The notes below the pieces were generated by a model. The model worked only from the letters and a program-made list of their open reading frames with translations, searched no databases and was not told the DNA's origin. 64,000 nucleotides of DNA. Source: Codonopsis lanceolata (lineage: Eukaryota > Streptophyta > Magnoliopsida > Asterales > Campanulaceae). The stretch spans positions 112,648,168 to 112,712,167 of the forward strand of contig CM028379.1 of assembly GCA_013146195.2 (NCBI GenBank). The letters are read 5' to 3'. Both the position numbers and the translations under genes were made by a program. Shown here in pieces: positions 1 to 10,007 of this stretch; positions within the stretch are counted from its first letter, which is position 1, and each line of letters starts with the position of its first letter.

Positions 1-360
1 TCCTTGATGATTTTGAAATTCAAAAATTCAAGACTATGATAAAGAGATTAGTTGTTACCACACACACACATAGCTCTCCACATTTTTCTCTTGTCAAAAT
101 CAGATTTCCTATTACACTTGTACATGATTTGGTCAACCTTGGTTTGTTTTCAAAAATCAAAAATTGGTTTATGGATTTCACAAACGGCCCATCCTATTCC
201 TGAAAATTTGCTCCTAACGGCTAATGTGTTTATGAGGTGGTTTTAAGTCATCCTTTCAGGTAGCAGGAACAATATCACTCCACAATCTCTTCTGCTCAAC
301 TGATTCCCAAAACTACTGAAGAACCTTGGACCATCTCAATCTCTCTTCATCTCATCTCTT

Positions 361-371
361 GAAACCCTAAA
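361..371 (+). promoter_or_regulatory. Telo-box-like AAACCCTAA in the leader of the accessory ORF
   Basis: GAAACCCTAAA lies about 7 bases before the ATG at 378. AAACCCTAA motifs are common in 5' regions of plant nuclear genes. Here it makes the leader of a retroelement ORF look like that of an ordinary plant gene. It may be chance, since the motif is short. Confidence 0.3.
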
Positions 372-377
372 TTCTCG

Positions 378-2263
378 ATGGCATCTACACCTTCTAGCTC
401 CTCAGACCCCATGAAGCAGAGTCCCTCAGCCAATGTAGCTTCTAGTGCTACTTCTACTGAAGGTACATCGTCTCCAACTTCCTCTCCTATAAATCTAGAC
501 TCAGCCATTGTTCTTGCCAAACCACTTGCAGAGCCTCTCACTATCATATTACCTGGAGAAAAGGGGAATGCCATTGATGTAGAAAACCCCGGTGACTTAA
601 CTGGTTTCCCCCAAATTGGAAACCCTAGCTCGCGTAAATCCAAGCAATTGAGGGGAATACCAAGCAATTACGATAATCCAAGTGGTCTAGACGTCAAAAG
701 AGCCAAGAAATTTATGGTAACTCCAGGCCAATTTGAAGAGGCTGTCCCCATTGCAAGTGATTCTGATGACGAAGATTTTGTTGCTACGAATGTGTCTGTT
801 CCTCAACCACACGCATCTGGTCATACTATTGATACCAGCTCCTCCTTTCCCACTCCCTTAGACACAGGTGACGAAGACTACCCCATTCCTTCTCCAAGAG
901 TGGTTTTCGAACATGACTCACCTACACATGAAGTGGCATCTTCTGCTGGTCGACTGAAGTAAATTTCTCCGACATGAGCTATTCAGATGAGCATAGAACA
1001 CTAGCTGATTACCTGGTGCAGCTAAAGAATGCTTCTCCAAAGATACCTCCATCTCCTACTACAAGTCCTGCAAAGTCCTCCAGCTCATCAGAATTTGATG
1101 ACAGCTCTGACCAGGACTTTGTTGAAAAAGTTGTGTCTGAAGAAGAGGAGTCTGATGGGGTTCCTTTGAGATTCACAAGGAGAAGAGCTGCAATGACCAA
1201 TGTAGCTCCCAATGTAGCTACATCAGAAGTTACATTCACCCCTGCCTCCTCTGATGCTGCTTTAGGTACTCACTTCTCTGTTCCAATTTATAACAGCTGC
1301 TGCTTTCTTGAGGTTTAATACCTCTAGGAAAATTGTGGATGAAAGATTGCTTGTCAAAGAAGAGTTGCTTGGACAAAATCTTGTTCAATTTTTTACAGAT
1401 AAATGTCTTTTACCTACTCTATCTTCTGCAACTCCCTACCTTAGGAACATCATTTTTGACTTTTATGCAAATCTTGAGAAAAGGATCTCTTCTGCTAGTG
1501 ATTCGAGATTTGAAAAGGTCTATGTAAGGAACAAATGGTTTGAATTCTCTCTATCCATCATCAATGAGCTTTTTGGATCTCCAGCTATTGGGGTTGTTAG
1601 ATTAATGTCTGATTTGAATGTGTGTGTCCAAGAACTTACAGGAGGTCTAGTGTCTAGATGGCCAGGTAAAGGGGCAAATGTTAGCACTTCCCAACTTTCC
1701 TCTTTGTATGCTGTTATGCACAAGATTTGTTGTGCAAATTGGGCTCCTACTACAAATTCCAATGCCCTTACTGAAAAACATGCTAGAATTTTAAATCAGA
1801 TTGGTCTTGGTCTACCATTTGATTTTGGGGATTTTGTTTTTAGAAAAATTGTATCCCTAGCAGAGTCAGAGGGGGACAAAAGGGCTCTTATCTTCCCTTC
1901 TCTTATTTACAAAGTTCTGGTTGCTCAAGGCTTTGCCCCTTTGATGGTGATAGACTCACCCCCATTCGTGACCCTCTTCACATCTTTGTCAAGCTCTTAA
2001 AGGGAGAAAGAGTGGTCAACCTACCTTTGGTCTATCCTTATCCCCCTGTTCCTGGGACTTCATTAGCCATACCTACACCAGATGCCCCTGCCTCTGCTAC
2101 ATATTCTGCTGCTGTTCCACCTGCTCCTGTTTTGGGCAATGTAGCCACATTTGGTCCTTCATCAGTTCCTGCCCAGATTTCTCTTGGACCCTCTGCTCAT
2201 ATGTCCTTGTCATTCATTCAGGGCCAGCTTATCCAAGTCAGGTCTCAAATTGCTATTCTTTAG
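378..2263 (+). pseudogene. Degenerate accessory 3' ORF, 'putative plant transposon protein' type
   Basis: A gene-like ORF begins with ATG at 378 and is broken into at least three frames: 378-962, 974-1318 and 1308-2000, with a proline/alanine-rich tail at 2012-2263. The N-terminal part is Ser/Thr/Pro-rich with acidic patches and looks disordered. The central part (1308-2000) has the layout of plant-specific 'putative plant transposon protein' domains: a FYANL segment, a VYVRNKWFEFS segment with INELFG, then W-PTTN, and a closing FPSLIYKVL segment. Its biochemical role is unknown. It lies between the expected pol end and the PPT, so it is cargo of the copia element. Frameshifts make an intact product unlikely. 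The family call rests on motif spacing recognised by eye. Confidence 0.6.
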
Positions 2264-2684
2264 AACTTGGAGGCTCAATACTCTGCTTGGCTGAGCATCC
2301 ATTCTAGCCAAATATGGGGAGGTGGTGAGTCAAGTGTTGGTGGTGTTGGGTGTTGGTACTGCTTCTGCTTCTGTTCCTAGTTCCACTACACCTACTGCTA
2401 AAGCTGTACCTGAAGATCCTGAAGATTGAAGATGCGGTTCTATATGGTTCTATTTTCTGTAATTGTTGGTGTTGTGGTTGTCTTTCCTAATTACATTAAA
2501 CACATTTGGTTTGTAATAATCTGTTCTATATTCTCTGCTCTGTGGTTCAAAACTTAAATATTACTCTCTTCTGATTGTCATATTCAGGGGGAGTTCTTTA
2601 CTAACATATGCAGGTTTTGAAGGTGTTTGTTTATGTTGAATATGTGGCAACACTTATCATAGTATTTGACCAGAAAGGCTCAAC

Positions 2685-2694
2685 AAAGGGGGAG
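2685..2694 (+). other. Polypurine tract of the left copia element
   Basis: AAAGGGGGAG lies two bases before the 3' LTR, the position and composition expected for the plus-strand primer of an LTR retrotransposon. It fixes the element's orientation as plus. Confidence 0.75.
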
Positions 2695-2696
2695 AT

Positions 2697-3531
2697 TGTA
2701 AGGGTAAAATAGGCATGGCTTATTTTAGTTTTTGTTTCCCCTTTCTTGGTTATTATGCTTAGGCAAGTTTGGCAATTTTGGAAACAAAATTTTCCTAAAG
2801 ATTTTTTGGTTTCTTGGTCCTAAATCTTAGGAGTTATTTTGAAAACAAAATCTATGTAAAAATCCTTCATAAATGCCGTGCCTTTAAGTCCTTGACAATA
2901 TGGTAAGTGAATCTAGTAATTAAGGAAGTTGATTTAATTACTAATTCTAATCATTTTCCATATTTGAGTTTGTTTCCTTCTTTATGTGTAGGTCTCCTTC
3001 ACATTATAAATAGAGGTCATGGGGCAGAGGCTGGATACACGCTTTGAGAGAGAGCGAAAAATTCGAGTAGAGAAATCGATTTTCAAGTTTTCAGCACGTG
3101 GTGCAGATTTTGATTGTAGCTTGGAATGTTATAACATTCGGAACTACATTGAGTGTTGGTGCTGTTTTGTCTTCCTGGCTGTTTTTAGGAAGCTGTTTGT
3201 TTCTTCCCACGTTTTCTATATTTGTTTTTCTGTGGGATTTTGCTCTTCAAGACTTTTTGTCTTGTAAGAGTATTTTGTTTGGTGATTTCACAAAGTTTTT
3301 GTAAAACAATTCATATTATTTAGTGAAATCTTTTTATCCATGAGGCTAGATCTACAAGCATAGGCTTGTAGATTATTTGGTAAACCTTTGTGCTTAAATT
3401 CTTGCTTTATAATTAAATCTTCCGCTGTTTTAATTTTTCTGTCCATTGTAACTTCCATTGTAGCTTTATCAAAAGCTACATTGGAAACTGCATTGGCAGT
3501 TTGGAGAATCCTAGCTACTATTGTTCTTACA
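2697..3531 (+). repeat. 3' LTR of the left copia element (835 bp)
   Basis: The LTR runs from TGTAAGGGTAAAATAG to TTGTTCTTACA, with a 6-base terminal inverted repeat (TGTAAG/CTTACA). It follows the PPT directly and contains a TATA box at 3005-3013. It ends in an ACAC run, so the exact last base could be off by a few positions. The 5' LTR and the upstream target-site copy are outside the window, so LTR divergence cannot be judged. Confidence 0.75.
3005..3013 (+). promoter_or_regulatory. TATA box of the left copia LTR
   Basis: TATAAATAG about 310 bases into the LTR is the likely core promoter of the element and agrees with plus-strand transcription. Confidence 0.55.
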
Positions 3532-3603
3532 CACACACACATAAATAATAAATATACATAGTTAAGTAATTAAACATTATAATTTACGTATGGAGGGGTG
3601 CAG

Positions 3604-3929
3604 TATACATGTAGGAAGACCTTGGCAGAAAAGCGCGTTCGAGTTAGAGGGAGATTTACCAAGAACAATGAACCTTATGAAGAACAACATCAAACTCTAA
3701 GGAAAAACAATTACGTTCATGCCGAAGAGCTGGATTTATTTTACTACGGTTGTGTTCAGGTATGTGTGTATATATAGACCTGATAATATATTCATTAACC
3801 AAATTAACTTAACTGGGTGCTATGTATCAATCATTCATGTAGATGAAGGAGGATTATAATGAAGAGGAGAGGGAGGATTGGTTGGAATTAGAAGCTATGG
3901 AGAGTCTCTTGTATTCGCCTTGTTATTGA
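3604..3929 (+). pseudogene. 3' exons of a CCT-domain (CMF-type) gene, partial
   Basis: Two exons are visible. The first, 3604-3759 (start approximate, after a GTGCAG acceptor), encodes YTCRKTLAEKRVRVRGRF followed by a short acidic tail. This is the C-terminal half of a CCT domain, the DNA-binding/nuclear-targeting module of CONSTANS-like, PRR and CMF proteins. A GTATGTG donor follows at 3760. The last exon, 3843-3929 after a TGTAG acceptor, begins in phase 0 and encodes a 28-residue acidic tail ending in a TGA stop. The exons encoding the first half of CCT are not seen between the copia LTR (ending 3531) and 3604, so the gene either continues left of the copia element or was truncated by it. 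The two exons contain no stop or frameshift, so it could still be a working gene interrupted within an intron. Confidence 0.72.
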
Positions 3930-4154
3930 TGGATTGATCAGCCACCCACAGCTCGTTTGTTTGTTTGGTTCATTAGTTGGTACGCATTACAAATGTATTC
4001 GTAATTTTGTTATTTAGTATTTTAAAATTGAATTTATTAATGGATATGTAATTTTGTTATTTAAAATATTTTGAATTTAATGGTTTATTTATCGAAAATC
4101 CAAATCTATCCTAAATTCAAATAATTGATAATAAATAAATGAAGAATTAAATAA

Positions 4155-4416
4155 ACCGTGGGCTTGCCCGTTTTGCCCGCAGCCTTACGCGGTGCGAGGC
4201 GGGCTAAGAGTTTGTAGGACCGTTATGTTCACGGGTTTTCTCGCCCCGGCCCGTTTCACATCGGGCTTTTTGGGCTCACGAACAAACCCGCCCTGTAAGC
4301 CCGTTTTGACAGCTCTACCTACAACCCATGATGGGTTGGCTTGGCTTGGCAATTTCCCGACCCACCACATTTCATGGGTTGGTCCGCCCCATCAACCCAC
4401 TTTGACAGCTCTACTG
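4155..4416. repeat. GC-rich non-autonomous DNA transposon remnant
   Basis: An abrupt GC-rich block of CCCG/CGGG words lies in AT-rich DNA. The phrase TTTGACAGCTCTAC occurs twice near its right part (about 4305 and 4400). TAGAGCTGTCAAA termini are familiar in plant non-autonomous DNA transposons, probably hAT-type. The left terminus is not clear, so I treat it as a degenerate, possibly nested, remnant. Confidence 0.35.
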
Positions 4417-4476
4417 GTAGGGCAATTGAAAAAATGAGAATGAGGTGAGAGTAGTTAGAATGGTATGTCATACCCC

Positions 4477-4481
<5 letters not shown>

Positions 4482-4549
<68 letters not shown>

Positions 4550-4566
4550 TTATATATATATATATA
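4482..4566. repeat. (TA)n microsatellite
   Basis: About 85 bases of nearly pure TA dinucleotide with one TTTATT interruption. Confidence 0.95.
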
Positions 4567-4789
4567 AGACAATAATTTTGATCATACTTTCTATTTTTGG
4601 ATTGTTAATAAAATTATTTTATAAACGAAGTTACTAATTTAGATCACCATACCACCTAAAAGGAATGAGTTGCATTGTAAAAACACTAGTACTCTTGCCC
4701 GTGCCGATGACATGGCGCCAGTTTGTGAATTTATCAATAAATGAAGCAGATAATGTGGAAATAAATTAATATTTACTTATAATTTGTCT

Positions 4790-5086
4790 AAGTTAATTAT
4801 GATAACAGTTAAAAAGAAAAAAAAACAAATATTTCAAATTACAAAACTTACGATTTTAAAAAAAAATTATTTATATACGAAATTACAGGCTGGAAAAAAA
4901 ATTTAAATTGATTAAGTTAATTACGATAACAATTAAAAAGAAAAAAAATTAAAATAGAAATATTCAAAACTTAGACATAAATTAAATTGGGATATAGTTT
5001 CAAAAAATAATTTGATTAAGTTAATTACGATAACAGTTAAAAAGAAAAAAAACAAATATTTCAAATTACAAAACTTACGATTTTTT
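4790..5086. repeat. Three diverged copies of an AT-rich block
   Basis: AAGTTAATTA(T/C)GATAACA(G/A)TT followed by AAAAAGAAAAAAAA starts three blocks at about 4790, 4914 and 5019. The first and third also share the CAAATATTTCAAATTACAAA continuation. This is a local duplication of AT-rich DNA with no coding potential. Confidence 0.7.
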
Positions 5087-5204
5087 TTTTTGCATAAAAT
5101 TGATTAATTAATTAAAATATCGAAAAGAAAAGGGACGTGTGTTTGGTGGAGGAAGGATTAGCGGCCACCAACCAAGAATAGTGGGGGGAGTTGGAGAGAG
5201 AGGG

Positions 5205-5345
5205 GGGGTAGTTGCTCAACCGGCGTTCACACATGTGAACTCGAGGATTGATAATGACCGTAGGATTTCAGTAAATGAATCAATCCCAACCCCTAAATAG
5301 CTTTAGTCAATTGCACATGTGCGACTATGAGCTATATTGTATTTA
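5205..5345 (+). repeat. Left copy of a ~140 bp direct repeat
   Basis: This segment and 6645-6785 share the phrases GTAGGAT-T-AGTAAATGAATC, CCCCTAAATA and GAGCTATATTGTA in the same order and strand, with several differences. They flank about 1.3 kb of DNA containing a tandem duplication. They could be terminal repeats of a small unrecognised element or a simple segmental duplication; no TG...CA ends are evident. Confidence 0.55.
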
Positions 5346-5488
5346 TATATATATATATATATATATATAATCAAACAAAGCATTACATCACAAAAATAGT
5401 AGTCATAAGTGTATCTCTCCATCTTATCTCTCTCACTAAAGATGGAGGCTCAAAATATTGTCGTATAAATTTAAATTATCAAAAATAA

Positions 5489-5538
<50 letters not shown>

Positions 5539-5550
5539 AAACAAAGCATT
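5344..5550. repeat. Two (TA)n runs each followed by TCAAACAAAGCATTAC
   Basis: TA runs at 5344-5370 and 5494-5535 are each followed by (A/G)TCAAACAAAGCATTAC. This indicates a short local duplication that includes the microsatellite. Confidence 0.7.
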
Positions 5551-5636
5551 ACGAGTACAAAAACAAGCGAAATTTATGGACCAATTTACAGTAGAAATCA
5601 AGAAATAATAAAGTTCAAAGGCTTAATTGAAATTGC

Positions 5637-5746
5637 CTTGCGGTCGCAAGCCCCCTTAACCTTGCAGTTGCAAGGTAACCAGAGACGATCGAAATTTTGA
5701 AGCGTAAGAATGCGGCCGCATGCTCATAATTCTTCGCACTCGCAAG
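5637..5746. repeat. Cluster of short GC palindromes (CTTGCGGTCGCAAG type)
   Basis: CTTGCGGTCGCAAG (5637-5650), CCTTGCAGTTGCAAGG (5660-5675), ATGCGGCCGCAT (5710-5721) and CTTCGCACTCGCAAG (5732-5746) lie within 110 bases. The same kind of palindromes recur in the LTRs at about 9.9, 48.3 and 60.3 kb. The element containing this cluster is not identified. Confidence 0.8.
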
Positions 5747-6097
5747 GGAAACAGCAAGGTTGGTGTTTGAAGGGATTACATTATTAAAATTTAAAAAAAA
5801 TTGGGGAAAGGAAGCCCAACACAGAAAAGCGGCTCTCTCTCTCTCACCCTATCTCCTTCCAACTCCTTCACCCAAACCTTCCACAAACCCAGCCGACTTC
5901 ATCATCCATCTCCGCCCCAGCAACCTAGTTTGTGCCCCCCGTGTCAGGCTGACCTGCACACCCAGTCACCGCCTTCTTTTTTTCTCCAAACAGTCCCGAC
6001 GAATTCCACCATGGTCGGCCCAAAATTCTTTCCATCCCTCAATTCCTTCGCCCAAATATCCCCAATCCTCCACACCTAGCAACCCAATTCGTTCCCC

Positions 6098-6480
6098 CAT
6101 CATAAAAGCTGACACCTAGCAATCCAGCAACGTTCGCCGACTCCTTATTCGAGGCAGCTGCTCCTTCGTCTTCATCCACAGTCCAATCGGCCTCCTTCTT
6201 CGTCTCTGTTAATAGCTGACTCTCTTACAGTTGTGCCATCTACGCGGTGCTCTTTCCCCGGCCTCGGTACTTTCACCTAACATCGGTGCCATCATAAAAG
6301 CCGACACCTAGCAATCCAGCAACGTTTGTCGATTCCAGATTCGAGGCAGCTGCTCCTTCTTCTTCATCCACAGTCCAGTCGGCCTCCTTCTTCGTCTCTG
6401 TAAATAACTGACTCCCTTACAGCTGTGCCATCTACGCGGTGCTCTTTCGCCGGCCTCGGTACTTTCACCTAACGGTGCCA
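6098..6480 (+). repeat. Tandem duplication, two ~192 bp units
   Basis: Units 6098-6289 and 6290-6480 both start CATCATAAAAGC and share ACACCTAGCAATCCAGCAACG, GCCTCCTTCTTCGTCTCTGT and CGGTGCTCTTTC, with scattered substitutions. The surrounding 5.75-6.6 kb is CT-rich and looks like 5' UTR or first-exon sequence, but no ORF here matches a family I know. Confidence 0.85.
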
Positions 6481-6644
6481 ACGGGTTCAGGCCTCCATGG
6501 GTTCATCGGTGCCAATCAGTTAGGTTCACCCAACGTCGCTGCCGCCGCCGCTGCCGAGCAAGAAGACGAAGGGGAGAATGATTAAGTTGTGACCCTTGAA
6601 CGCGCGTCTGGGCATGATGTCGCTGAAAGCGTATGAAGTAAGGT

Positions 6645-6785
6645 AAGGGTTTGAGTGAGTAACTGCTCCTCACACATGCGAAGTTATGTTTTAATCGTGA
6701 TCGTAGGATCTCGATAAATGAATCGATCTCGACCCCTAAATATCTTTTGTCAATCGCGAGCGTGCGAGACCAAGCTATATTGTAA
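6645..6785 (+). repeat. Right copy of the ~140 bp direct repeat
   Basis: Partner of 5205-5345. After the shared segment the sequences diverge: the left copy continues into a TA run, this one into unrelated DNA. Confidence 0.55.
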
Positions 6786-8171
6786 TATAGATAGGCCCAT
6801 AAAAATGTGGGTCATAAGGGTTGGACCCGTATCAAGGGTTAATGCGAACCCCAAGTTGACTTAGATTTTGGTGATGTTTATCAAATATGGCCCTTTGACA
6901 CAATAAGTTATCTTTTATGGCCTTTGATTAAAAAAATGTTGTTTACTTCTCAAAACCCTAAAAATCTAACTTACCATCTTATCTTCGCAACACTCTTCCC
7001 TCTTTTCAAACACGTCATCTCCTTATCTCTATGCAAAAACATCTTAAAGTAGTATGATTGACTATTTTCATGGAACCGAAGAAGTAAGAAGCATTAGCGT
7101 TGATCATAATTACAAAAATGTTTAAGCACAATCAATATGTTATTATTAAATGCGGAGTGTAAATTTAAAATGTTATGTATATTATAAATATAAGGCTTAA
7201 ATTGCAATTCAGTCACCTTTTGACGAATTATTCATTAAGCTCACTCTACTATTTTTTCTCACTTTAATCACGATACTTGTCATTTTGTGACAATTAGGTC
7301 ACTAAGAGTCATTTCTGTTGGTTAGTTGGATGGACATTTTCAAAAGGTCATAAATGCCCTTATTAATTTATAAAATTAAAGGGTTAACTTCAAACAAGGT
7401 TTTTTTTGTCATATCATAAAAAACAAAGGGCTATGTGAAAGAAGAAAAAAGGAAAAGCCATTAATTCGATCGATCCACCGAGTTTATTGGACAAGAAACT
7501 CTAGTTCTAGCAAGAGGGAAAGCTTTAGCACGATCGACACCTTCTGCATAAACTTTTTCCCCAACTTAAAGATTATAGAGTCAATTTACTTAAGAAGGGT
7601 TGAAGCTCGACCTTGCAATTCAAAGCCCGACTATCAGAATTAATGATGTATGGAGACGGAGCAGGGTGAAAAGAATTTCCATCATGCGCACAAAAAAGTG
7701 AAAGTTTGATCTTTCACAGTTTCTCTCTCTTTCTGTAAGATGTTCAAATCCCAACAAAGTCAAATAATGAGGTGGATTAGTGACCCAATTTGAAGCAAAT
7801 CCAAGGATAAAAGTTTTTCAATGATGTGATAATTTTTTCTGTCGAAGATGGAGGTCGTCAGAATTCAACAACATCGATGAGTGGGAGAGAGAGTACTTGA
7901 TGGAACCCAGTTTACAATTAAAGGTATGCCTTTCTCAAATAGATTGTATCATTCTCTCTATCCCTTTCCTTATCCCTCCCTCTTTCTATTGCTCTGTTTC
8001 GCTTCAATGCCATTGTCTATTCGTCTCAATCCTCCTCCTACCTCCAACTACACTGCTAATCTTGCCACACAACTTGTAAATGGATGTTTCTCCAAGAACA
8101 TCATCACATTTTCTTTCTTCTTAAACCTCTTTACTTGTATCGAATCGCCACCCAATTCTGATCTATGTAAT
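6786..8171. other. Gene-poor stretch, nothing recognised
   Basis: The part at about 7195-7380 has the style of diverged dispersed intergenic repeats (GTCACC...GTGACAATTAGGTCACT), but I cannot define its ends. ORFs after 7881 are short and unconvincing. No gene is supported. Confidence 0.5.
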
Positions 8172-8368
8172 TGTAACAGCCGGGAATTTTCGAAAAACTC
8201 AAATGATATAAATCTTATGTGTTATTGTGATAATTATGATAATTATGTATTGATTTATTAGAAATGTATGAGCTGATGAAATTGGGGTATGAATGCTATG
8301 ATTATGTTTTGGAGCATGTTGAATACTTGGTTGTTTTAAGTCTTGCACATGATAGTAGTGGAGCCTTA

Positions 8369-9779
8369 GGCTCCGTTTGTTTCACGGAAAATGACTTCCG
8401 GAAAACGTTTTCCTCATTTTCCGGTGTTTGGTAACATTAGGAAAATGCAGTCAACGTAAAAGGTTTTCCGAGTCAACGGAAAATGAAGGCTTCTTTTCCG
8501 GAAAATGACTTACGGATTCATTTTCCGTAAGTCATTTTCCAAATGTTCGGGCACCCTCCGCTCCCTTTCACAATTGCACATATTTACTTACACACACAAT
8601 ATTTCACTCAACAAATAAATTGTTTAGAAATATAAATAAAGTTTGTGCATACTATTTATAAGTTATAATTTTAGTAAATGCTTACTACATTCTAAAATTA
8701 GTATCACCTATATTATTTAGGGACATCCTAACCATTATCCATTTTCTATTTTAAAACATTTTTTTCATATCAATTATCAAAAAAATTATTTGTAATTGTG
8801 AGATTGAAAAAAGATAGATATTGATTTGACACCACTAATGATAAAATGGTTACTAAAGAAAAATTACTTAAAGTTCAACACTATTTTATATTCAATATGT
8901 GCATTAATATTAGAATATTTTTTTTTTGTATTTATTCATATATAGTTTTCCGTAACATTTTCTAGGGACATCCTAAACATTGTCTATTTTCTATTTTAAA
9001 ATGTTTCTTTTTCATATGACAACAAAGTAGCTGAACAACTTGGAGAGGTTGCGTTAGCAATCAAGAAACTTTCTGATGAGCAAGTGACCACAGAAGATCT
9101 CTACAAAGAGGTTATGAAAACTGAAGGCTTTGATGAAGTGTTTCTTGGTTCGGTGTTTGATCATCTGATTATCAACAAGGATTTGGCTAGAGGATTCATG
9201 GTAAAAAGTGAGAACCTTCGAAGGAAATGGATTGAAAAATTCATGACCCAAGAGTGGCATGGATACTAGTTTTATGTTTTGTTGTTGAAGAACAAGAAAG
9301 CTTTGGATGATGGTTTATTTTTAAAACAATTATTAGAGTTTTGGTAATATTTTGTTAGTGTTTTAACATGATCATCATGTGGGACACAATGTTTTGTACA
9401 CATCTTAATTAGACTTTTGGTAAGTATTTTTGAGTAATGTGAAATTTTATGCTTTATGCAACGTACATTCAAAAATTATCCAAAGTATGTTGCCATTTTA
9501 TGGTCATTATTGTGTTTGTAAAATAGCTAGTATACATGGAGAGTTGATAACTCGTGTGAAAATTTATGTTTAGTTCCTAATGAAGTATTATATACAAATG
9601 ATATTGTAAAAAAAATGATTTCCAACACATTTTCACAAAGTTTACCAAACACCGGAAAATGTTTTCCACAACATTTTCATAAGACTTACCAAACAATGAA
9701 AATAGAATGATTTCATTTTCCGAGAATCATTTTCGGAAAACGCTTTTCCTGAAAACGCTTCCTCGAAACAAACGGAGCC
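8369..9779. mobile_element. Non-autonomous PIF/Harbinger-like DNA transposon (1,411 bp)
   Basis: The termini are perfect 15-base inverted repeats, GGCTCCGTTTGTTTC at the left and GAAACAAACGGAGCC at the right, flanked by TTA on both sides (8366-8368 and 9780-9782). A 3-base TTA/TWA target duplication with GG...CC ends is the signature of PIF/Harbinger. The first and last 150 bases are rich in TTTTCCG and CGGAAAA words, forming subterminal inverted motifs. Inside there is an 83-codon ORF fragment but no DDE transposase. It is inserted into the partial LTR of element E. Confidence 0.8.
9018..9269 (+). pseudogene. C-terminal fragment of a Myb/SANT-like (Harbinger ORF1-type) protein
   Basis: One open frame of 83 codons plus a TAG stop, without a clear ATG. 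It encodes an alpha-helical tail with LGEVALAIKKLSDEQ, TTEDLYKEVM and FMVKSENLRRKWIEKF. This pattern resembles the C-terminal region of plant L10-interacting-MYB-like proteins and PIF/Harbinger ORF1 proteins, in which a Myb/SANT DNA-binding domain comes first. The Myb domain and the transposase gene are missing, so this is an internally deleted element retaining only the end of ORF1. Reading is clean over 250 bases. The assignment is by resemblance only. Confidence 0.55.
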
Positions 9780-9878
9780 TTAGTTTGGTTTGTTTATGTT
9801 TTGATTGTTGGTCATTTGAGTTTGGGTTGCATTGTGAGTTATATTGGACTTTTTGGTGAGTATTGCAGAACAGGGGTA

Positions 9879-10007
9879 ACGCGGTCGCGCCCCCTTGGAC
9901 AAGGCGACCGCGTGTGAGCCGTAGAAATTCAGGATCTCACAGTATTTGAAGCGTTCGCATTCTAAGGAACAAAGTGACTGCGTCGTTAGAGAAGGCGGTC
10001 GCGTTAC
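9879..10007. repeat. GC palindrome cluster (GCGGTCGC type) in LTR E
   Basis: AACGCGGTCGCG (9879-9890), AAGGCGACCGCG (9901-9912), GCGTTCGC (about 9951) and GGCGGTCGCGTT (ending near 10007) lie within 130 bases. They sit about 290-425 bases from the start of LTR E once the inserted transposon is discounted. Confidence 0.75.

Larger units (their letters stand above)
1..3531 (+). mobile_element. 3' end of a Ty1/copia LTR retrotransposon (SIRE/Maximus-like), 5' part outside window
   Basis: The right end is set by a polypurine tract (2685-2694) followed by a complete LTR (2697-3531) that starts TGTAAG and ends CTTACA. The tract sits in the context AAAGGGGGAGATTGTAAG, which is typical of large copia elements of the SIRE/Maximus group. 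The internal part seen here (1-2696) holds a degenerate accessory ORF; gag and pol would lie left of the window. Bases 1-377 show no coding region I recognise; they end in a leader that looks like a plant 5' UTR. The lineage is inferred from the PPT and the presence of a 3' ORF, without any pol sequence to confirm it. Confidence 0.7.
3930..5204. other. AT-rich downstream region without a recognised gene
   Basis: After the CCT stop there is AT-rich 3'-UTR-like sequence to about 4140, then a GC-rich transposon remnant, a long (TA)n run and locally repeated AT-rich blocks, given as separate entries. I see no coding region here. Confidence 0.6.

Noticed and set aside
52..246. 64-codon ORF at the left edge
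   Set aside because: Begins at a non-ATG codon, shows no domain and does not align with copia RNase H motifs expected nearby.
5760..6119. 119-codon ORF rich in Pro and Ser
   Set aside because: Starts from poor context in CT-rich DNA, overlaps another frame of similar length and shows no known domain.
7881..8261. 126-codon ORF with a hydrophobic stretch
   Set aside because: Runs into the LTR start at 8172, so it crosses an element boundary; composition is explained by CT-rich DNA.
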